Source of the DNA: Bacteroidales bacterium
GTDB lineage: Bacteria > Bacteroidota > Bacteroidia > Bacteroidales > FEN-979
Assembly (NCBI GenBank): GCA_023231005.1
Contig: JALNWG010000019.1
Location: 1-63,989, forward strand
Direction of reading: 5' to 3'
Length of the DNA: 63,989 nt
The notes beneath the pieces were generated by a model, which saw only the letters and a list, made by a program, of their open reading frames with translations, had not been told where the DNA came from and did no database searches. The position numbers were made by a program, and so were the translations under genes. Of this stretch, positions 44,741-54,595 are shown one piece after another. Position 1 is the first letter of the stretch. Each line of letters starts with the position of its first letter.

Positions 44741-46595
44741 TATCTACCAACCACTGAATGGTACGGATCACCTTATCTTCATTGACAATATCTGCGGCTG
44801 TTACCAATTCTTCCATACTGCAAGGTTTTATTTTCAGATGGGGCTTGATTAACTCAATAATATTGTCAAATTCCATTTCATTGAGATTGATTTTATTTCG
44901 TTCAATACAAACATCACATTTTCCACATCGTTTGGTGGAACTCTCCCCGAAATAAGCAAGCAGTGTCTGGCTTCTGCATTTGTTAGAAGAAGAAGCATAG
45001 TTGATCATTGCTTCCATTCTTCTGGTCGTATCTTTCAGCCGATCCTTATAGTTTTCGGGTGAAAGGAAAAGATCGCGTGGATCCATTCTTTCCTGAAGAA
45101 AGATCAGTTGTGGTTCGTCTTTTTTAGGCAAATAATCGAGAATTTGGAGCTTTTCGAGCAACCGGAGATTATTAATTACATTTTGAAGCGGGAGCGTACA
45201 TCTACGTGCCAACTCCTGCTCATTGAAACGGATAAAATCTGTCAGAATCCCGCTATATGACCGGAGCATGACCTTGATAAACTGATCCAATGTCTCATTT
45301 TCAACTTGAAACCGGTATAGATCCTCTTTTTTAGCTTTGATAAATACCCGGGATGGTTGATATAAAGCATCACTCATCAGCACAAGACCCTCTTTTTCCA
45401 GAAATCTCAAACAATTGAAAACGATGACGGGTTGAAATTTATACTGTTCAGAAAAATTGTGGAGATCAAAATCAAACTGACAATCTCTTCCGCCGCCTAC
45501 GGGGATCTGAAAGTAATTTCCAAGACCCTGGTAAACATCACGGACCATACTCAATTCAGGAAAAGAGAGGGAAAGATTATGACGGGCATCGAGGATATCG
45601 CAATTTTCATAGAGAAGAACGGCATACGCTTTTTTTTCATCGCGACCGGCACGTCCTGCTTCCTGAAAATAAGCTTCAATACTATCAGGCAGATCAAGGT
45701 GTATAACAAACCGTACATTGGCTTTGTCAATTCCCATTCCGAAGGCATTTGTCGATACCATGATCCTTTTCTCTTCCTGAATCCAGGCGGTTTGTCGCTG
45801 ATCGCGTGTTTTTGGATCAAGTCCCGCATGATAAAAATCAGCGCTGATCTTATTTTTTTCGAGATATTCGGAAATTTCCTTGGTTTGACGTCGGTTCCTG
45901 ACATAAATAACGCCGGTTCCCTTAACCTTATTAACAATGGAGAGTAATCGTTTCAGTTTGTCTTCTTCTTTGATTACCAGATAAGTCAGGTTTTTTCTTT
46001 CAAAACTTTTCTGAAATACATTTTCTGTTTTAAATTCAAGTTTATTCTGAATATCCTTCACAACTCCGGGGGTAGCTGTTGCAGTAAGAGCCAGTATCGG
46101 GGCGTTGGGAATGAATTTACGAATGTCGGCAACCTGAAGATAAGGAGGCCGGAAATCATAGCCCCACTGAGATATGCAGTGTGCTTCATCAACTGCCAGC
46201 AAACTTACATTCATTCGGAGTAACGATTGCTTCATTTTTTCTGTGGTCAATCTTTCCGGAGAGACGTAAAGCAACTTAACATTTCCGAATTGGCAATTTC
46301 CAATAATCAGATCTATTTCATCGGGATGCATGCCGGAATGTAAGGCTGCTGCCTGGATACCCCTTTTTTTAAGGTTGTCAACCTGATCTTTCATCAAGGC
46401 AATCAGAGGAGATACAACCAAACATAGCCCATCGCGGGCCAAGGCCGGAACCTGAAAGCATAAAGATTTTCCACCTCCGGTAGGAAGAAGTGCCAGCGTA
46501 TCTTTCCCATCAAGCACAGACTGGATGATCTCTTCCTGTAATGGTCGGAAAGAAGAAAATCCCCAGTACTTGGTGAGTATTTGCTGAATGGTCAT
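44694..46595 (-). CDS. recQ: ATP-dependent DNA helicase RecQ
   Basis: The 633-residue protein has SF2 helicase motifs: FRPLQEEIIQSVLDGKDTLA (motif 0), LLPTGGGKSLCFQVPA (Walker A), LLAVDEAHCISQWGYDFRP (DEAH plus aromatic loop), LALTATATP, STNAFGMGIDKANVRFVIHLDLP and QEAGRAGRDEKKA. The zinc-binding RecQ-Ct Cys cluster (CRSQ, RCGKCDVC) and a winged helix follow; no HRDC domain is seen. It unwinds recombination intermediates. It starts 1 bp after the citF stop, so it is read in the citrate lyase operon. Confidence 0.96.
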   Translation of the reverse strand: MTIQQILTKYWGFSSFRPLQEEIIQSVLDGKDTLALLPTGGGKSLCFQVPALARDGLCLVVSPLIALMKDQVDNLKKRGIQAAALHSGMHPDEIDLIIGNCQFGNVKLLYVSPERLTTEKMKQSLLRMNVSLLAVDEAHCISQWGYDFRPPYLQVADIRKFIPNAPILALTATATPGVVKDIQNKLEFKTENVFQKSFERKNLTYLVIKEEDKLKRLLSIVNKVKGTGVIYVRNRRQTKEISEYLEKNKISADFYHAGLDPKTRDQRQTAWIQEEKRIMVSTNAFGMGIDKANVRFVIHLDLPDSIEAYFQEAGRAGRDEKKAYAVLLYENCDILDARHNLSLSFPELSMVRDVYQGLGNYFQIPVGGGRDCQFDFDLHNFSEQYKFQPVIVFNCLRFLEKEGLVLMSDALYQPSRVFIKAKKEDLYRFQVENETLDQFIKVMLRSYSGILTDFIRFNEQELARRCTLPLQNVINNLRLLEKLQILDYLPKKDEPQLIFLQERMDPRDLFLSPENYKDRLKDTTRRMEAMINYASSSNKCRSQTLLAYFGESSTKRCGKCDVCIERNKINLNEMEFDNIIELIKPHLKIKPCSMEELVTAADIVNEDKVIRTIQWLVDNEKIILDKERKYRWK

Positions 46596-46596
46596 G

Positions 46597-48165
46597 CTAC
46601 GATTTCAATTGCACTTTCCTGATTGAATCCAGCACCGTTCCATCAACCCATTTTACTACGGCTACTATCTCGTCGGTGAATTTGGGTTTAGCGGGTTTTC
46701 CACAGATTTTCTCTGCTTCCTCTTTCAGTTCTTCAATGGTTTTAATGGGTAAGGAGGAATTTTTCATTTTTTCGATCAAATCGGGACGTCTCGGATTAAT
46801 GGCTATTCCTCTTTCGGTAACGATTACGTCGATCAATTCTCCGGGGCCACAAAGGGTGGTTACCTCGTCTCGGATTACCGGCATACGGTCGCGGAAAAGG
46901 GGAACAGGCAAAATCACGCATTTCCCGAAAAGAGTGTTTTGCCAGCCTCCGATACCATGTAAAAGGTATCCATCGGAATGGGTGACTACATTGGCATTAA
47001 AGTTTACATCAACTTCTGTTGCGCCCAGGATCACAATGTCCACCATGGAAGCGAAGTTTCCCTTGCTGTGGTAGTTGTAACTGGTAAACGGGCTGGTCCA
47101 TGTATGGTGCGGGTTGTCGCGAATGGAGCGGACCCCGTCGAGATCGAAAGTCTGCCCATCAAGGATATATTCCACCAATCCCTCTTCCAGCATTTTCACT
47201 AAATATTTATTGCTTCCGCCTCTTGCAAAACGTGCTTTCCAGCCATGCTCACGGAGAATTTCTGAAAAGTAGATACCGATGGATAAGGCAGTTCCACCGG
47301 CACCTGCCTGGAAGGAAAATCCATCGTAAATGAGTCCGGCTTCATAGCAAAATTTTGCCGACCATTCGGCCAGTAGCAGGCGATCCGGGCTTTTTGTGAT
47401 TTCCGTTGTACCACTGACGATCTTTTCAGGGATCCCGATTTTATCCAACACCACCACATAATCTACATAATTCCCATTGATCTGCCAGGGAATACAGGGA
47501 AAGGGGACAAGATTATCGGTAACAACGATCACCTTATCAGCATATTGGGAGTCGGCAAGTGCAAATCCAAGAAGACCACAAGCCGCGGGGCCATTTACTC
47601 CATTGGCATTGCCGAAGGGATCAGCTGTAGGGGCGGCAATCACGGCAATATCGATATGGACTTCTCCGTCCTGAACAGCCTGATAACGGCCACCATGGGA
47701 CCTAAGTACGCCAAGTCCTTTCATTTTTCCATCAGAGGTGAACCTGCCTAAAGCACCATTCATACTTCCTTCGATCCGGTTAATGGTCCCGTCATCCAGA
47801 TACTTTGTCATGGATTCATGACATGGAAAAGATGCAGAGGGATACCACATCAGATCCTTAATCCCCATCTCATGGGCAATGTCAAAAATTTGGGTAGCAA
47901 CGAGATCCCCATTCCGGAAGTGATGATGGGTAGAGATGGTCATGCCGTCATGGAGTCCGGCTTTAATCAACGCTGCTTTGAGATCCGGGATGACTTTGTT
48001 GCCATCGTTCGGATAATCAGCACAACTGGCTATTTTGGGCGCGGCCCGGTATCCTTCGGGTTTGTATTTTCCAATCCCCATATAAGGGATGGCCGGTTTT
48101 CCGTTGATCTCGGTAGGAACAATCCGACCGGCTGCATTGGTCACGAGTTTATCATATTTGTTCAT
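46597..48165 (-). CDS. citF: Citrate lyase alpha subunit (citrate CoA-transferase)
   Basis: The 522-residue protein has the CitF start with conserved GRIVPTEINGKPAIPYMGIG, THHHFRNGD, the SHGGRYQAVQDGE segment, AAPTADPFGNANGVNGPAACG, FQAGAGGTALSIGIYF, and the C-terminal IVTERGIAINPRRPDL-type block. It transfers the acyl-carrier arm to citrate. It overlaps the citDE gene upstream by 14 bp. No citC, citX, citG or citrate carrier lies nearby, so activation and prosthetic-group genes must be elsewhere. Confidence 0.95.
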   Translation of the reverse strand: MNKYDKLVTNAAGRIVPTEINGKPAIPYMGIGKYKPEGYRAAPKIASCADYPNDGNKVIPDLKAALIKAGLHDGMTISTHHHFRNGDLVATQIFDIAHEMGIKDLMWYPSASFPCHESMTKYLDDGTINRIEGSMNGALGRFTSDGKMKGLGVLRSHGGRYQAVQDGEVHIDIAVIAAPTADPFGNANGVNGPAACGLLGFALADSQYADKVIVVTDNLVPFPCIPWQINGNYVDYVVVLDKIGIPEKIVSGTTEITKSPDRLLLAEWSAKFCYEAGLIYDGFSFQAGAGGTALSIGIYFSEILREHGWKARFARGGSNKYLVKMLEEGLVEYILDGQTFDLDGVRSIRDNPHHTWTSPFTSYNYHSKGNFASMVDIVILGATEVDVNFNANVVTHSDGYLLHGIGGWQNTLFGKCVILPVPLFRDRMPVIRDEVTTLCGPGELIDVIVTERGIAINPRRPDLIEKMKNSSLPIKTIEELKEEAEKICGKPAKPKFTDEIVAVVKWVDGTVLDSIRKVQLKS

Positions 48166-49372
48166 AGCTCTCCCTCCAGTTTTCAGCGAGTTTATTCATT
48201 TTAACAGCAAGATTAATCGTGTTGAGCGCCCTTTTTACGACTGGCGGATCGATCATTTTCGTTCCCAGGGAAACAACCCCGAGCCCTTTTTCATTGGCCT
48301 TGTGGAATGCAGATACAATCTTTTTAGCTTTTTCAATTTCTTCAGTCGTGGGGGCAAAGGTTTCATGGATGACCTGGATCTGACGGGGGTGGATACATCC
48401 CATGCCATCAAAACCAAGCGCCTTGGAACGAAGCACATTCTGTCGTAATCCTTCCATGTCGCCGACATCGGAAAATACCGAATCGATGGGTTGTATGCTT
48501 GCAGCGCGGGCTGCATTAACGACCATGCTTCGTGCAAAAAAAGATTCATTTCCTTCTGCAGTACGACGGGTGCCCAAATCAGCAGTATAATCTTCAAGAC
48601 CGATGGCCATAGCTGCCACATTGTCAACGCTGGATGCAATGGCATAAGCATTGATCACTCCCAGAGCGCTTTCGATGATGGGCATGATCCAAACCGGGTC
48701 GGTAATCTTGAACTTTTTCTGGATTATTTTTATCTGATCATTCACCGCATAGAGCTGTTCCGGCTTTTCACATTTTGGAAGAAGAATCAGGTTTACATTA
48801 AAGGGAATAATGTAATTCAAATCTTCGATGCCACGTTCTCCCTGATTGATCCTGACCATACGCTCAGCGCCATAGAAATCGATACCGCAGAGAGCATTTC
48901 TTACCAGGAACCTGGCTTCATCCTTTTTATCAGGAGCCACGGCATCTTCCAGATCCAGAATGATGCCATCCGGCTTATGGATTCCGGCGTTTATCATCAA
49001 ACTGGGTGAGTTTCCCGGCAGATAAAGCCGTGAGAAACGGTTACGGTCTTTCGCCGTTGTGTAACGATTTTCTTCAATGATTTTTGGTGCCCAATCCTTA
49101 TCTGTTTTGATGAGTTTTTTTATGGCAGCTTCCAAACGGGCGGCAATAACCAAAGGAATGGCTCCAGTATCTTCGATTTTTAAAATGGCATTATCAATGC
49201 CGAAAAAATTCAGAATTTCGAGCGTTTCACTCCGGATAGAATCCCCATACATCACTTCCACCTTGGATTCAACTTCAAGCTGAATACCTCCTTGTGCAGT
49301 GAGTTCTAAGGTGACAAAACAATCGGAACGTATTCCTTTTCCTTTGTTACCGGTTGTAGCAATTTGTTGCAT
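48152..49372 (-). CDS. citDE: Citrate lyase acyl-carrier (gamma) fused to beta subunit
   Basis: The 406-residue protein starts at the ATG at 49372. Residues 1-95 match CitD: IRSDCFVTLEL (Ser16 in place of the prosthetic-group Ser of CitD), VESKVEVMYGDSIRSETLEIL and ARLEAAI. From about 105 the CitE aldolase-type barrel begins: RLYLPGNSPSLMINAG, DGIILDLEDAVAPDKKDEAR, MVRINQ, LLPKCEKPEQ, PIIESALGVINAY and GFDGMGCIHPRQI. The fusion means one polypeptide carries acyl carrier and citryl-lyase; with citF it makes the complete enzyme that cleaves citrate to oxaloacetate and acetate. Confidence 0.92.
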   Translation of the reverse strand: MQQIATTGNKGKGIRSDCFVTLELTAQGGIQLEVESKVEVMYGDSIRSETLEILNFFGIDNAILKIEDTGAIPLVIAARLEAAIKKLIKTDKDWAPKIIEENRYTTAKDRNRFSRLYLPGNSPSLMINAGIHKPDGIILDLEDAVAPDKKDEARFLVRNALCGIDFYGAERMVRINQGERGIEDLNYIIPFNVNLILLPKCEKPEQLYAVNDQIKIIQKKFKITDPVWIMPIIESALGVINAYAIASSVDNVAAMAIGLEDYTADLGTRRTAEGNESFFARSMVVNAARAASIQPIDSVFSDVGDMEGLRQNVLRSKALGFDGMGCIHPRQIQVIHETFAPTTEEIEKAKKIVSAFHKANEKGLGVVSLGTKMIDPPVVKRALNTINLAVKMNKLAENWRESYEQI

Positions 49373-49398
49373 AGTTTGGTACTTTATAAATAATCTGT

Positions 49399-49406
49399 CA
49401 AAATTA
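49399..49406 (-). promoter_or_regulatory. -7 element for citDE-citF-recQ
   Basis: TAATTTTG on the minus strand, 26 nt upstream of the citDE ATG, matches TAnnTTTG. It is divergent from the -7 of the sulfatase gene. Confidence 0.45.
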
Positions 49407-49443
49407 GCTAAATTTCTATTCACAAATCGTCATTTTCATTCCT

Positions 49444-49451
49444 TACATTTG
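49444..49451 (+). promoter_or_regulatory. -7 element for the LtaS-like gene
   Basis: TACATTTG, 24 nt upstream of the ATG at 49476, matches TAnnTTTG and supports that start over a longer frame. Confidence 0.45.
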
Positions 49452-49475
49452 CATCCATTTCAATTGCACAACTCA

Positions 49476-51449
49476 ATGAAGAAAAAACCATCCCGCTCTT
49501 CAAAATCAAGGGGCAAAAAAGGATCGAAATGGTTTCAAAACAATATTGTAGTGGTTATGCTACTGAAACTCTTTTTGGTTCTCGTTCTCCTTTTCCTGAC
49601 AAGAATCCTTTTCTATGCTTTTAATTTCCGTTATTTTTCTGATATGGAGATTCGGGAAGCGATCCGTTTATTTATCATAGGAATACGGTTCGATTTGTCG
49701 GCATTGTTAATCATCAATGCTCCATTCATTGTGATGAATACGATCCCTTTTAAATTCCGGTTCAACCGGATTTATCAGGGAGTTGCCAACTGTTTTTTTT
49801 ATGTTATCAATACCATTGCCCTGTTGTTCAACCTGGGTGATACGATCTATTTCAGATTTACCCTGAAACGTACAACGGCAGATATCTTCAACTACATTAG
49901 CATTGGAGGAGATTTTGACAAATTGATACCCCAGTTTTTGCATGATTTTTGGTACATGGCGGTCATCTTTCTGGTTTTAATTACAATACTGATCTATGTT
50001 GCCACCCGCTTTTCGATAGCAGCAAAACCTTCAAAGGGAAAAGGATTTGATTTTTCTTTCTATTTCTTTAATACGCTTATTCTTATCATTGTAGCAGGTT
50101 TATCAATCATTGGGATCCGGGGTGGACTGCAGTTACGACCTGTCACCTTAGTCACAGCAGGAAATTATACCTCTGCAAAAAACATCCCCTTGCTGCTTAA
50201 CACTCCATTTGCCATTGCCAAGACCTTTAATCACGAGGTGTTAAATACAGTCACCTATTTTAAGAAGGAAAAAGATCTGGCTAAAATTTATACCCCGGTT
50301 CATCCGGGAAGTACTTCCGGTTTTAAAAATCTCAATGTAGTGATCATTATTCTTGAAAGTTTCTCACGGGAACACATCGGGATTTTAAATCATGATCTTG
50401 AGAATGGGCGCTATCAGGGATTTACACCATTCATGGATTCGCTGATCCAGCAGGGCCTTTATTTTGATGCATTTGCTAATGGGAAGACCTCCATTCAGGG
50501 CATTCCCTCTATTTTGTCGAGTGTTCCCTCTTTGATGAATGAATCTTTCATCCAATCGAATTATACTGCCGGAAAATTTACCAGCATTGCCGGTTTACTG
50601 AAGCCAAAAGGTTATTCCTCCGCCTTTTTTCATGGAGGCACCAATGGCACGATGGGCTTTGATTCCTATACTAAATTGGTTGGATTTGACCGGTATTTCG
50701 GGCGAACAGAGTATCACAATGAAAAAGATTACGATGGGAAATGGGGTATCCGTGATGAGGAATTTCTTCAGTTTTCCGCTCATGAAATCAAAGGGTTTAA
50801 ACAACCTTTTGTAGCAGCCATTTTTTCGCTCTCCTCCCATCATCCGTACTATGTTCCGGCTAAGTATATAAATGTCTTCAGAACCGGCAAATTACCTATT
50901 CAGCAGAGCATTATGTATGCTGATTATTCTCTGGCTTGTTTTTTCCATACCATTCAAAAAATGCCCTGGTTCAAAAATACCTTGTTTGTGATCACTGCAG
51001 ACCATACCTCTGAGGGGTATTATCCGTATTACCAATCGGATGTGGGACAATATTCTATTCCTCTGCTGTTTTTTAAGCCAGGTAGTGAACTGAAGGGAAA
51101 ATCCTCGCTGGTTGCCCAGCAAACGGATATTATGCCGACTGTTTTGAGCTATCTGGGTTACGAAAAGAAGTATCTTGCTTTTGGTACTGATCTTTTTGAT
51201 ACGCTTACACCTCATTTTTCTATTCATTATATCAGCGGATTGTATGGATTGATCAAAGATCATTACTATCTTGAGTTCAATGGAAATAAAAGTACCGGTT
51301 TATTCGACCTCAGGAAGGACAAGTTGCAAAACCACAATCTGGTCATTAAAAACAAAGCAGAGCGTGAAAAACTGGAGTTGTTCGGTAAGGCTTTTATTCA
51401 ACAATATAATAACCGGATGATTGAGAACAGGTTGATGGTTGATAATTAA
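49476..51449 (+). CDS. LtaS-family membrane sulfatase (phosphoglycerol or phosphoethanolamine transferase-like)
   Basis: The 657-residue protein has a basic N-terminus, five transmembrane helices (to about residue 210), then a periplasmic alkaline-phosphatase-fold domain. Metal and catalytic motifs include NVVIIILESFSREHIG, FANGKTSIQGIPSIL (nucleophilic Thr), FFHGGTNGTMGFDSY, FSLSSHHPYY, FVITADHTSEGYY and DIMPTVLSYLG. LtaS-type proteins in Gram-negatives transfer phospho-groups to envelope glycans or lipids. It is the first gene of a run with a lipid kinase and an MscS channel. Confidence 0.88.
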   Translation: MKKKPSRSSKSRGKKGSKWFQNNIVVVMLLKLFLVLVLLFLTRILFYAFNFRYFSDMEIREAIRLFIIGIRFDLSALLIINAPFIVMNTIPFKFRFNRIYQGVANCFFYVINTIALLFNLGDTIYFRFTLKRTTADIFNYISIGGDFDKLIPQFLHDFWYMAVIFLVLITILIYVATRFSIAAKPSKGKGFDFSFYFFNTLILIIVAGLSIIGIRGGLQLRPVTLVTAGNYTSAKNIPLLLNTPFAIAKTFNHEVLNTVTYFKKEKDLAKIYTPVHPGSTSGFKNLNVVIIILESFSREHIGILNHDLENGRYQGFTPFMDSLIQQGLYFDAFANGKTSIQGIPSILSSVPSLMNESFIQSNYTAGKFTSIAGLLKPKGYSSAFFHGGTNGTMGFDSYTKLVGFDRYFGRTEYHNEKDYDGKWGIRDEEFLQFSAHEIKGFKQPFVAAIFSLSSHHPYYVPAKYINVFRTGKLPIQQSIMYADYSLACFFHTIQKMPWFKNTLFVITADHTSEGYYPYYQSDVGQYSIPLLFFKPGSELKGKSSLVAQQTDIMPTVLSYLGYEKKYLAFGTDLFDTLTPHFSIHYISGLYGLIKDHYYLEFNGNKSTGLFDLRKDKLQNHNLVIKNKAEREKLELFGKAFIQQYNNRMIENRLMVDN

Positions 51450-51458
51450 TTGAATCGT

Positions 51459-52343
51459 ATGCGAATCCTTTTTATCGTAAATCCCATTTCAGGAGTCAAA
51501 AAACAGCGGAAGATCGAACAATTAGTTGAGGATCATCTGGATAAATCACTGTTTGAATCCAAAATCATGTATACTGAAGGCCCTGGCGATGCTACTGTGA
51601 TCAGCAGGAAGGCAGCGGAAGAAAACACAGATATTGTGGTTGCTGTGGGTGGCGATGGAACAGTGAATGAAGTGGCTGCGGGACTTGTCGGTACAAATAC
51701 TGCAATGGCTATTCTTCCGTGTGGTTCGGGAAATGGATTGTCGCGTCATTTAAAAATTCCGATGAACCTGAAAAAGGCGATGGAAGTTATCAATCAAAAT
51801 AAAACCACCAGGATCGACACAGCTACCTTGAACGATCAGCTTTTTGTAAATGTGGCAGGCGTAGGATTTGATGCCTTTATTGCAAAAAAATTCTCTCAGG
51901 CCCACAAACGGGGTTTTACAACGTACCTGAAAATCACCACACAGTCTTATAAAGATTACAAACCGAAAAAATACACGCTGGTTATTGATGGAAATGAGAT
52001 TAAACGGCGGGCGTTGCTTATCAGTTTTGCCAATTCAAGTCAGTTTGGCAACAATACTTCCATTGATCCGAAAGCCAGCCTCGACGATGGTTATATTGAT
52101 GTTTGTATTGTAGGAAAGATTCCTTTTTTTAAAACAATCTTCATAGCTCCTTTGCTGTTTATGAAACAATTCGACCGGACCCATTTTGTTGAAATTATCC
52201 GGGCAAAAGAGGTCTATGTGAAACGGAAAAAAGGGAAAAACATTCATCTGGATGGAGATCCGAAAAAAATGGGCAAAGAGCTGACCATGAAGGTTAATCC
52301 CAAGTCCCTGATTATAGTTGTTCCCCCGTTTGCCATAATTTAA
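51459..52343 (+). CDS. Diacylglycerol/lipid kinase (YegS/BmrU family)
   Basis: The 294-residue protein has MRILFIVNPISGVKK, VVAVGGDGTVNEVAAGL and ILPCGSGNGLSRHL, the DAGK catalytic motifs, and a C-terminal YegS-like half (FANSSQFGNNTSIDPKASLDDG, HLDGDP). It phosphorylates diacylglycerol or a related lipid. The ATG at 51459 is preferred; a TTG at 51450 would add three residues. Co-location with the LtaS-like gene fits recycling of diacylglycerol released when phospho-headgroups are transferred (inference). Confidence 0.9.
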   Translation: MRILFIVNPISGVKKQRKIEQLVEDHLDKSLFESKIMYTEGPGDATVISRKAAEENTDIVVAVGGDGTVNEVAAGLVGTNTAMAILPCGSGNGLSRHLKIPMNLKKAMEVINQNKTTRIDTATLNDQLFVNVAGVGFDAFIAKKFSQAHKRGFTTYLKITTQSYKDYKPKKYTLVIDGNEIKRRALLISFANSSQFGNNTSIDPKASLDDGYIDVCIVGKIPFFKTIFIAPLLFMKQFDRTHFVEIIRAKEVYVKRKKGKNIHLDGDPKKMGKELTMKVNPKSLIIVVPPFAII

Positions 52344-52354
52344 TTTTTAATGAC

Positions 52355-53536
52355 ATGAATGAAATAACAGCACATACGATTAACAGAGGATTTCAATCAA
52401 CATTAGTTGACTGGGGGTTCTCCGACACTTTTGCTGGATATCTTGCAGATTTTTCTGTTTTGATCATCATTTTATTTGTTACCATCATCATTTATTATGT
52501 TGCCAAGTTTATCATTAACAGAGTATTAAAACGATTGGTCGAAAAGTCTGTCAGTAAATGGGACGATCATCTTTATGAACAGCGGGTTTTCACAAGGTTA
52601 GTCATGTTGCTTCCCGCGCTTGTACTTAAAGTCTCACTCGCTCCCAGTATTGCCAAATATCCTGAAGCCATCCGGTTTATTGAACTTGGGCTTCATTTAT
52701 ATATTGCTTTCATTATTGTTCTGGTAATAATCTCCTTTTTAAATGCTGTATATCACATTTACAGTGAATTGGACGTAGCAGATTCAAAACCGATCAAAGG
52801 ATATGTACAGATTGGAAAGATCATTACGTATGTGTTGGGTGGAATTGCCATCATTTCTATCCTGATCGGACAATCGCCGATGACCTTATTGGCCGGTCTG
52901 GGTGCGATGTCGGCCATTCTGCTTCTGATTTTTAAAGACAGTATTCTTGGATTTGTTGCCGGGGTACAGCTTTCCAGTAATAGAATGTTGCAAATTGGTG
53001 ACTGGATTACCATGCCAAAATACAATGCCGATGGAACGGTTCTCGATATTTCGTTGGTTACGGTTAAGGTTCAGAATTTTGATAATTCAGTCTGTTTTAT
53101 CCCTGCTTATGCTTTGATCTCTGATTCATTTCAAAACTGGCGGAATATGGAAGAAGCAGGAGGAAGAAGGATGAAACGCTCGATTCTGATAGATATCGGA
53201 ACTGTGCGGTTTCCTGATGCCACCATACTTGAAAATTTAAAAAAGAAGGGGATTTTTGATGATAAAATACAGTCGGGTGAAATAAATACGACAAATCTGG
53301 GGCTTTTTAGAAACTATACTGTGGAATATCTTAGAAAAACCCCTCTTTTGAATCAGGATGCATCGCTCATGGTACGGACCTTACAACCCACTGAATTTGG
53401 TATTCCCATGGAGATCTATACTTTTTATAAACCTCCCGATTGGGGCGAATTTGAAGATTTCCAGTCAAAATTATTCGAGCATCTGTTGGCCATTTTACCG
53501 GAGTTCGGACTAAAAGCGTTTCAGAGATCCTCCTGA
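52355..53536 (+). CDS. MscS-family mechanosensitive channel (YbdG-like)
   Basis: The 393-residue protein has five transmembrane helices. The pore helix is LAGLGAMSAILLLIFKDSILGFVAGVQL (Gly/Ala packing, given in part), followed by the beta-domain NRMLQIGDWITMPKYNADGTVLDISLVTVKVQNFDNS. The long C-terminal cytoplasmic part resembles YbdG. It releases solutes on hypo-osmotic shock. It lies 11 bp after the kinase and shares its transcript. Confidence 0.92.
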   Translation: MNEITAHTINRGFQSTLVDWGFSDTFAGYLADFSVLIIILFVTIIIYYVAKFIINRVLKRLVEKSVSKWDDHLYEQRVFTRLVMLLPALVLKVSLAPSIAKYPEAIRFIELGLHLYIAFIIVLVIISFLNAVYHIYSELDVADSKPIKGYVQIGKIITYVLGGIAIISILIGQSPMTLLAGLGAMSAILLLIFKDSILGFVAGVQLSSNRMLQIGDWITMPKYNADGTVLDISLVTVKVQNFDNSVCFIPAYALISDSFQNWRNMEEAGGRRMKRSILIDIGTVRFPDATILENLKKKGIFDDKIQSGEINTTNLGLFRNYTVEYLRKTPLLNQDASLMVRTLQPTEFGIPMEIYTFYKPPDWGEFEDFQSKLFEHLLAILPEFGLKAFQRSS

Positions 53537-53560
53537 CTAAAAGGATTTCGATAAATGTTC

Positions 53561-53568
53561 TAATTTTG
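53561..53568 (+). promoter_or_regulatory. -7 element for argF
   Basis: TAATTTTG, 25 nt upstream of the argF ATG, matches TAnnTTTG. No -33 TTG was seen at 19-20 nt. Confidence 0.45.
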
Positions 53569-53593
53569 TAATCTAAATTTAAAATCAATTTTT

Positions 53594-54595
53594 ATGGCTT
53601 TCAATCTTCGTAATCGTAACTTTTTAAAGCTGTTGGATTTCACTCCGCAGGAAATTATGTTTTTATTGGATCTTGCTCAGGATCTTAAAAAAGCAAAATA
53701 TACTGGCACCGAACAACCTCGGCTGAAGGGAAAGAATATTGCCCTGATTTTTGAAAAAGCTTCTACCCGCACACGTTGTGCTTTTGAAACGGCCGCTTTT
53801 GATCAGGGGGCCCGGGTTACCTACCTGGGGCCGGAAGGGTCGCATATTGGCAAAAAGGAAACCATGAAGGATACCGCCAGAGTATTGGGGCGTATGTATA
53901 ATGGGATCGAGTATCGTGGCTTTGGTCAAACCATTGTTGAAGAGTTGGGTAAATATGCTGGCGTTCCGGTATGGAACGGGCTGACCAATGAATTTCATCC
54001 CACACAGATTCTGGCCGATTTTCTCACTATGATCGAATATTCCGATAAACCCTTACACCAGGTCTCCTTTGTTTATTGTGGCGATGCCCGTAATAACATG
54101 GGCAATTCTCTGATGGTAGGCGCTTCAAAAATGGGAATGGATTTTCGCGCCTGTGCGCCGAAAAAATATTGGCCGGAACAGCGATTGTTGGATCAATGTA
54201 AAGAAATTGCCAAAGAAACTGGAGCAAAGATCACCTTAACTGAAGATGTTGAAAAGGGGGTTAAGGGCGTAGATTTTGTTTATACCGATGTTTGGTTATC
54301 GATGGGCGAAGCCAAGGAACTTTGGGAAGAGCGTATCAAGGAAATGCTCCCTTACCAGGTTAATGCTGCCCTGATACAGAAAACGGGTAACCCAAAAGTG
54401 AAGTTCATGCATTGCCTCCCTGCATTTCACAATAAAGATACCGAAGTGGGATTTGATATCTTTAAGAAATATGGTCTGAATGGTCTTGAAGTGACAGAGG
54501 ATGTATTTGAATCGCCCGCTTCTGTGGTATTTGATGAGGCTGAAAACCGATTGCATACCATCAAAGCTGTGATGGTTGCTACTCTTGGGGATTAA
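53594..54595 (+). CDS. argF: Ornithine carbamoyltransferase
   Basis: The 333-residue protein has the carbamoyl-phosphate site S57TRTR61, the HPTQ motif at 135-138 (NEFHPTQILADFLT) and the ornithine-binding HCLP at 273-276 (FMHCLPAFHN). It makes citrulline from ornithine and carbamoyl phosphate. It has the standard OTC motifs rather than those of the succinylornithine transcarbamylase of some Bacteroides. The 3' end overlaps ftsE on the other strand by 17 bp. No other arginine gene is adjacent. Confidence 0.95.
   Translation: MAFNLRNRNFLKLLDFTPQEIMFLLDLAQDLKKAKYTGTEQPRLKGKNIALIFEKASTRTRCAFETAAFDQGARVTYLGPEGSHIGKKETMKDTARVLGRMYNGIEYRGFGQTIVEELGKYAGVPVWNGLTNEFHPTQILADFLTMIEYSDKPLHQVSFVYCGDARNNMGNSLMVGASKMGMDFRACAPKKYWPEQRLLDQCKEIAKETGAKITLTEDVEKGVKGVDFVYTDVWLSMGEAKELWEERIKEMLPYQVNAALIQKTGNPKVKFMHCLPAFHNKDTEVGFDIFKKYGLNGLEVTEDVFESPASVVFDEAENRLHTIKAVMVATLGD

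Noticed and set aside
49299..49475. N-terminal extension of the LtaS-like gene
   Set aside because: It overlaps the 5' end of citDE and both promoters; the ATG at 49476 follows a -7 box.
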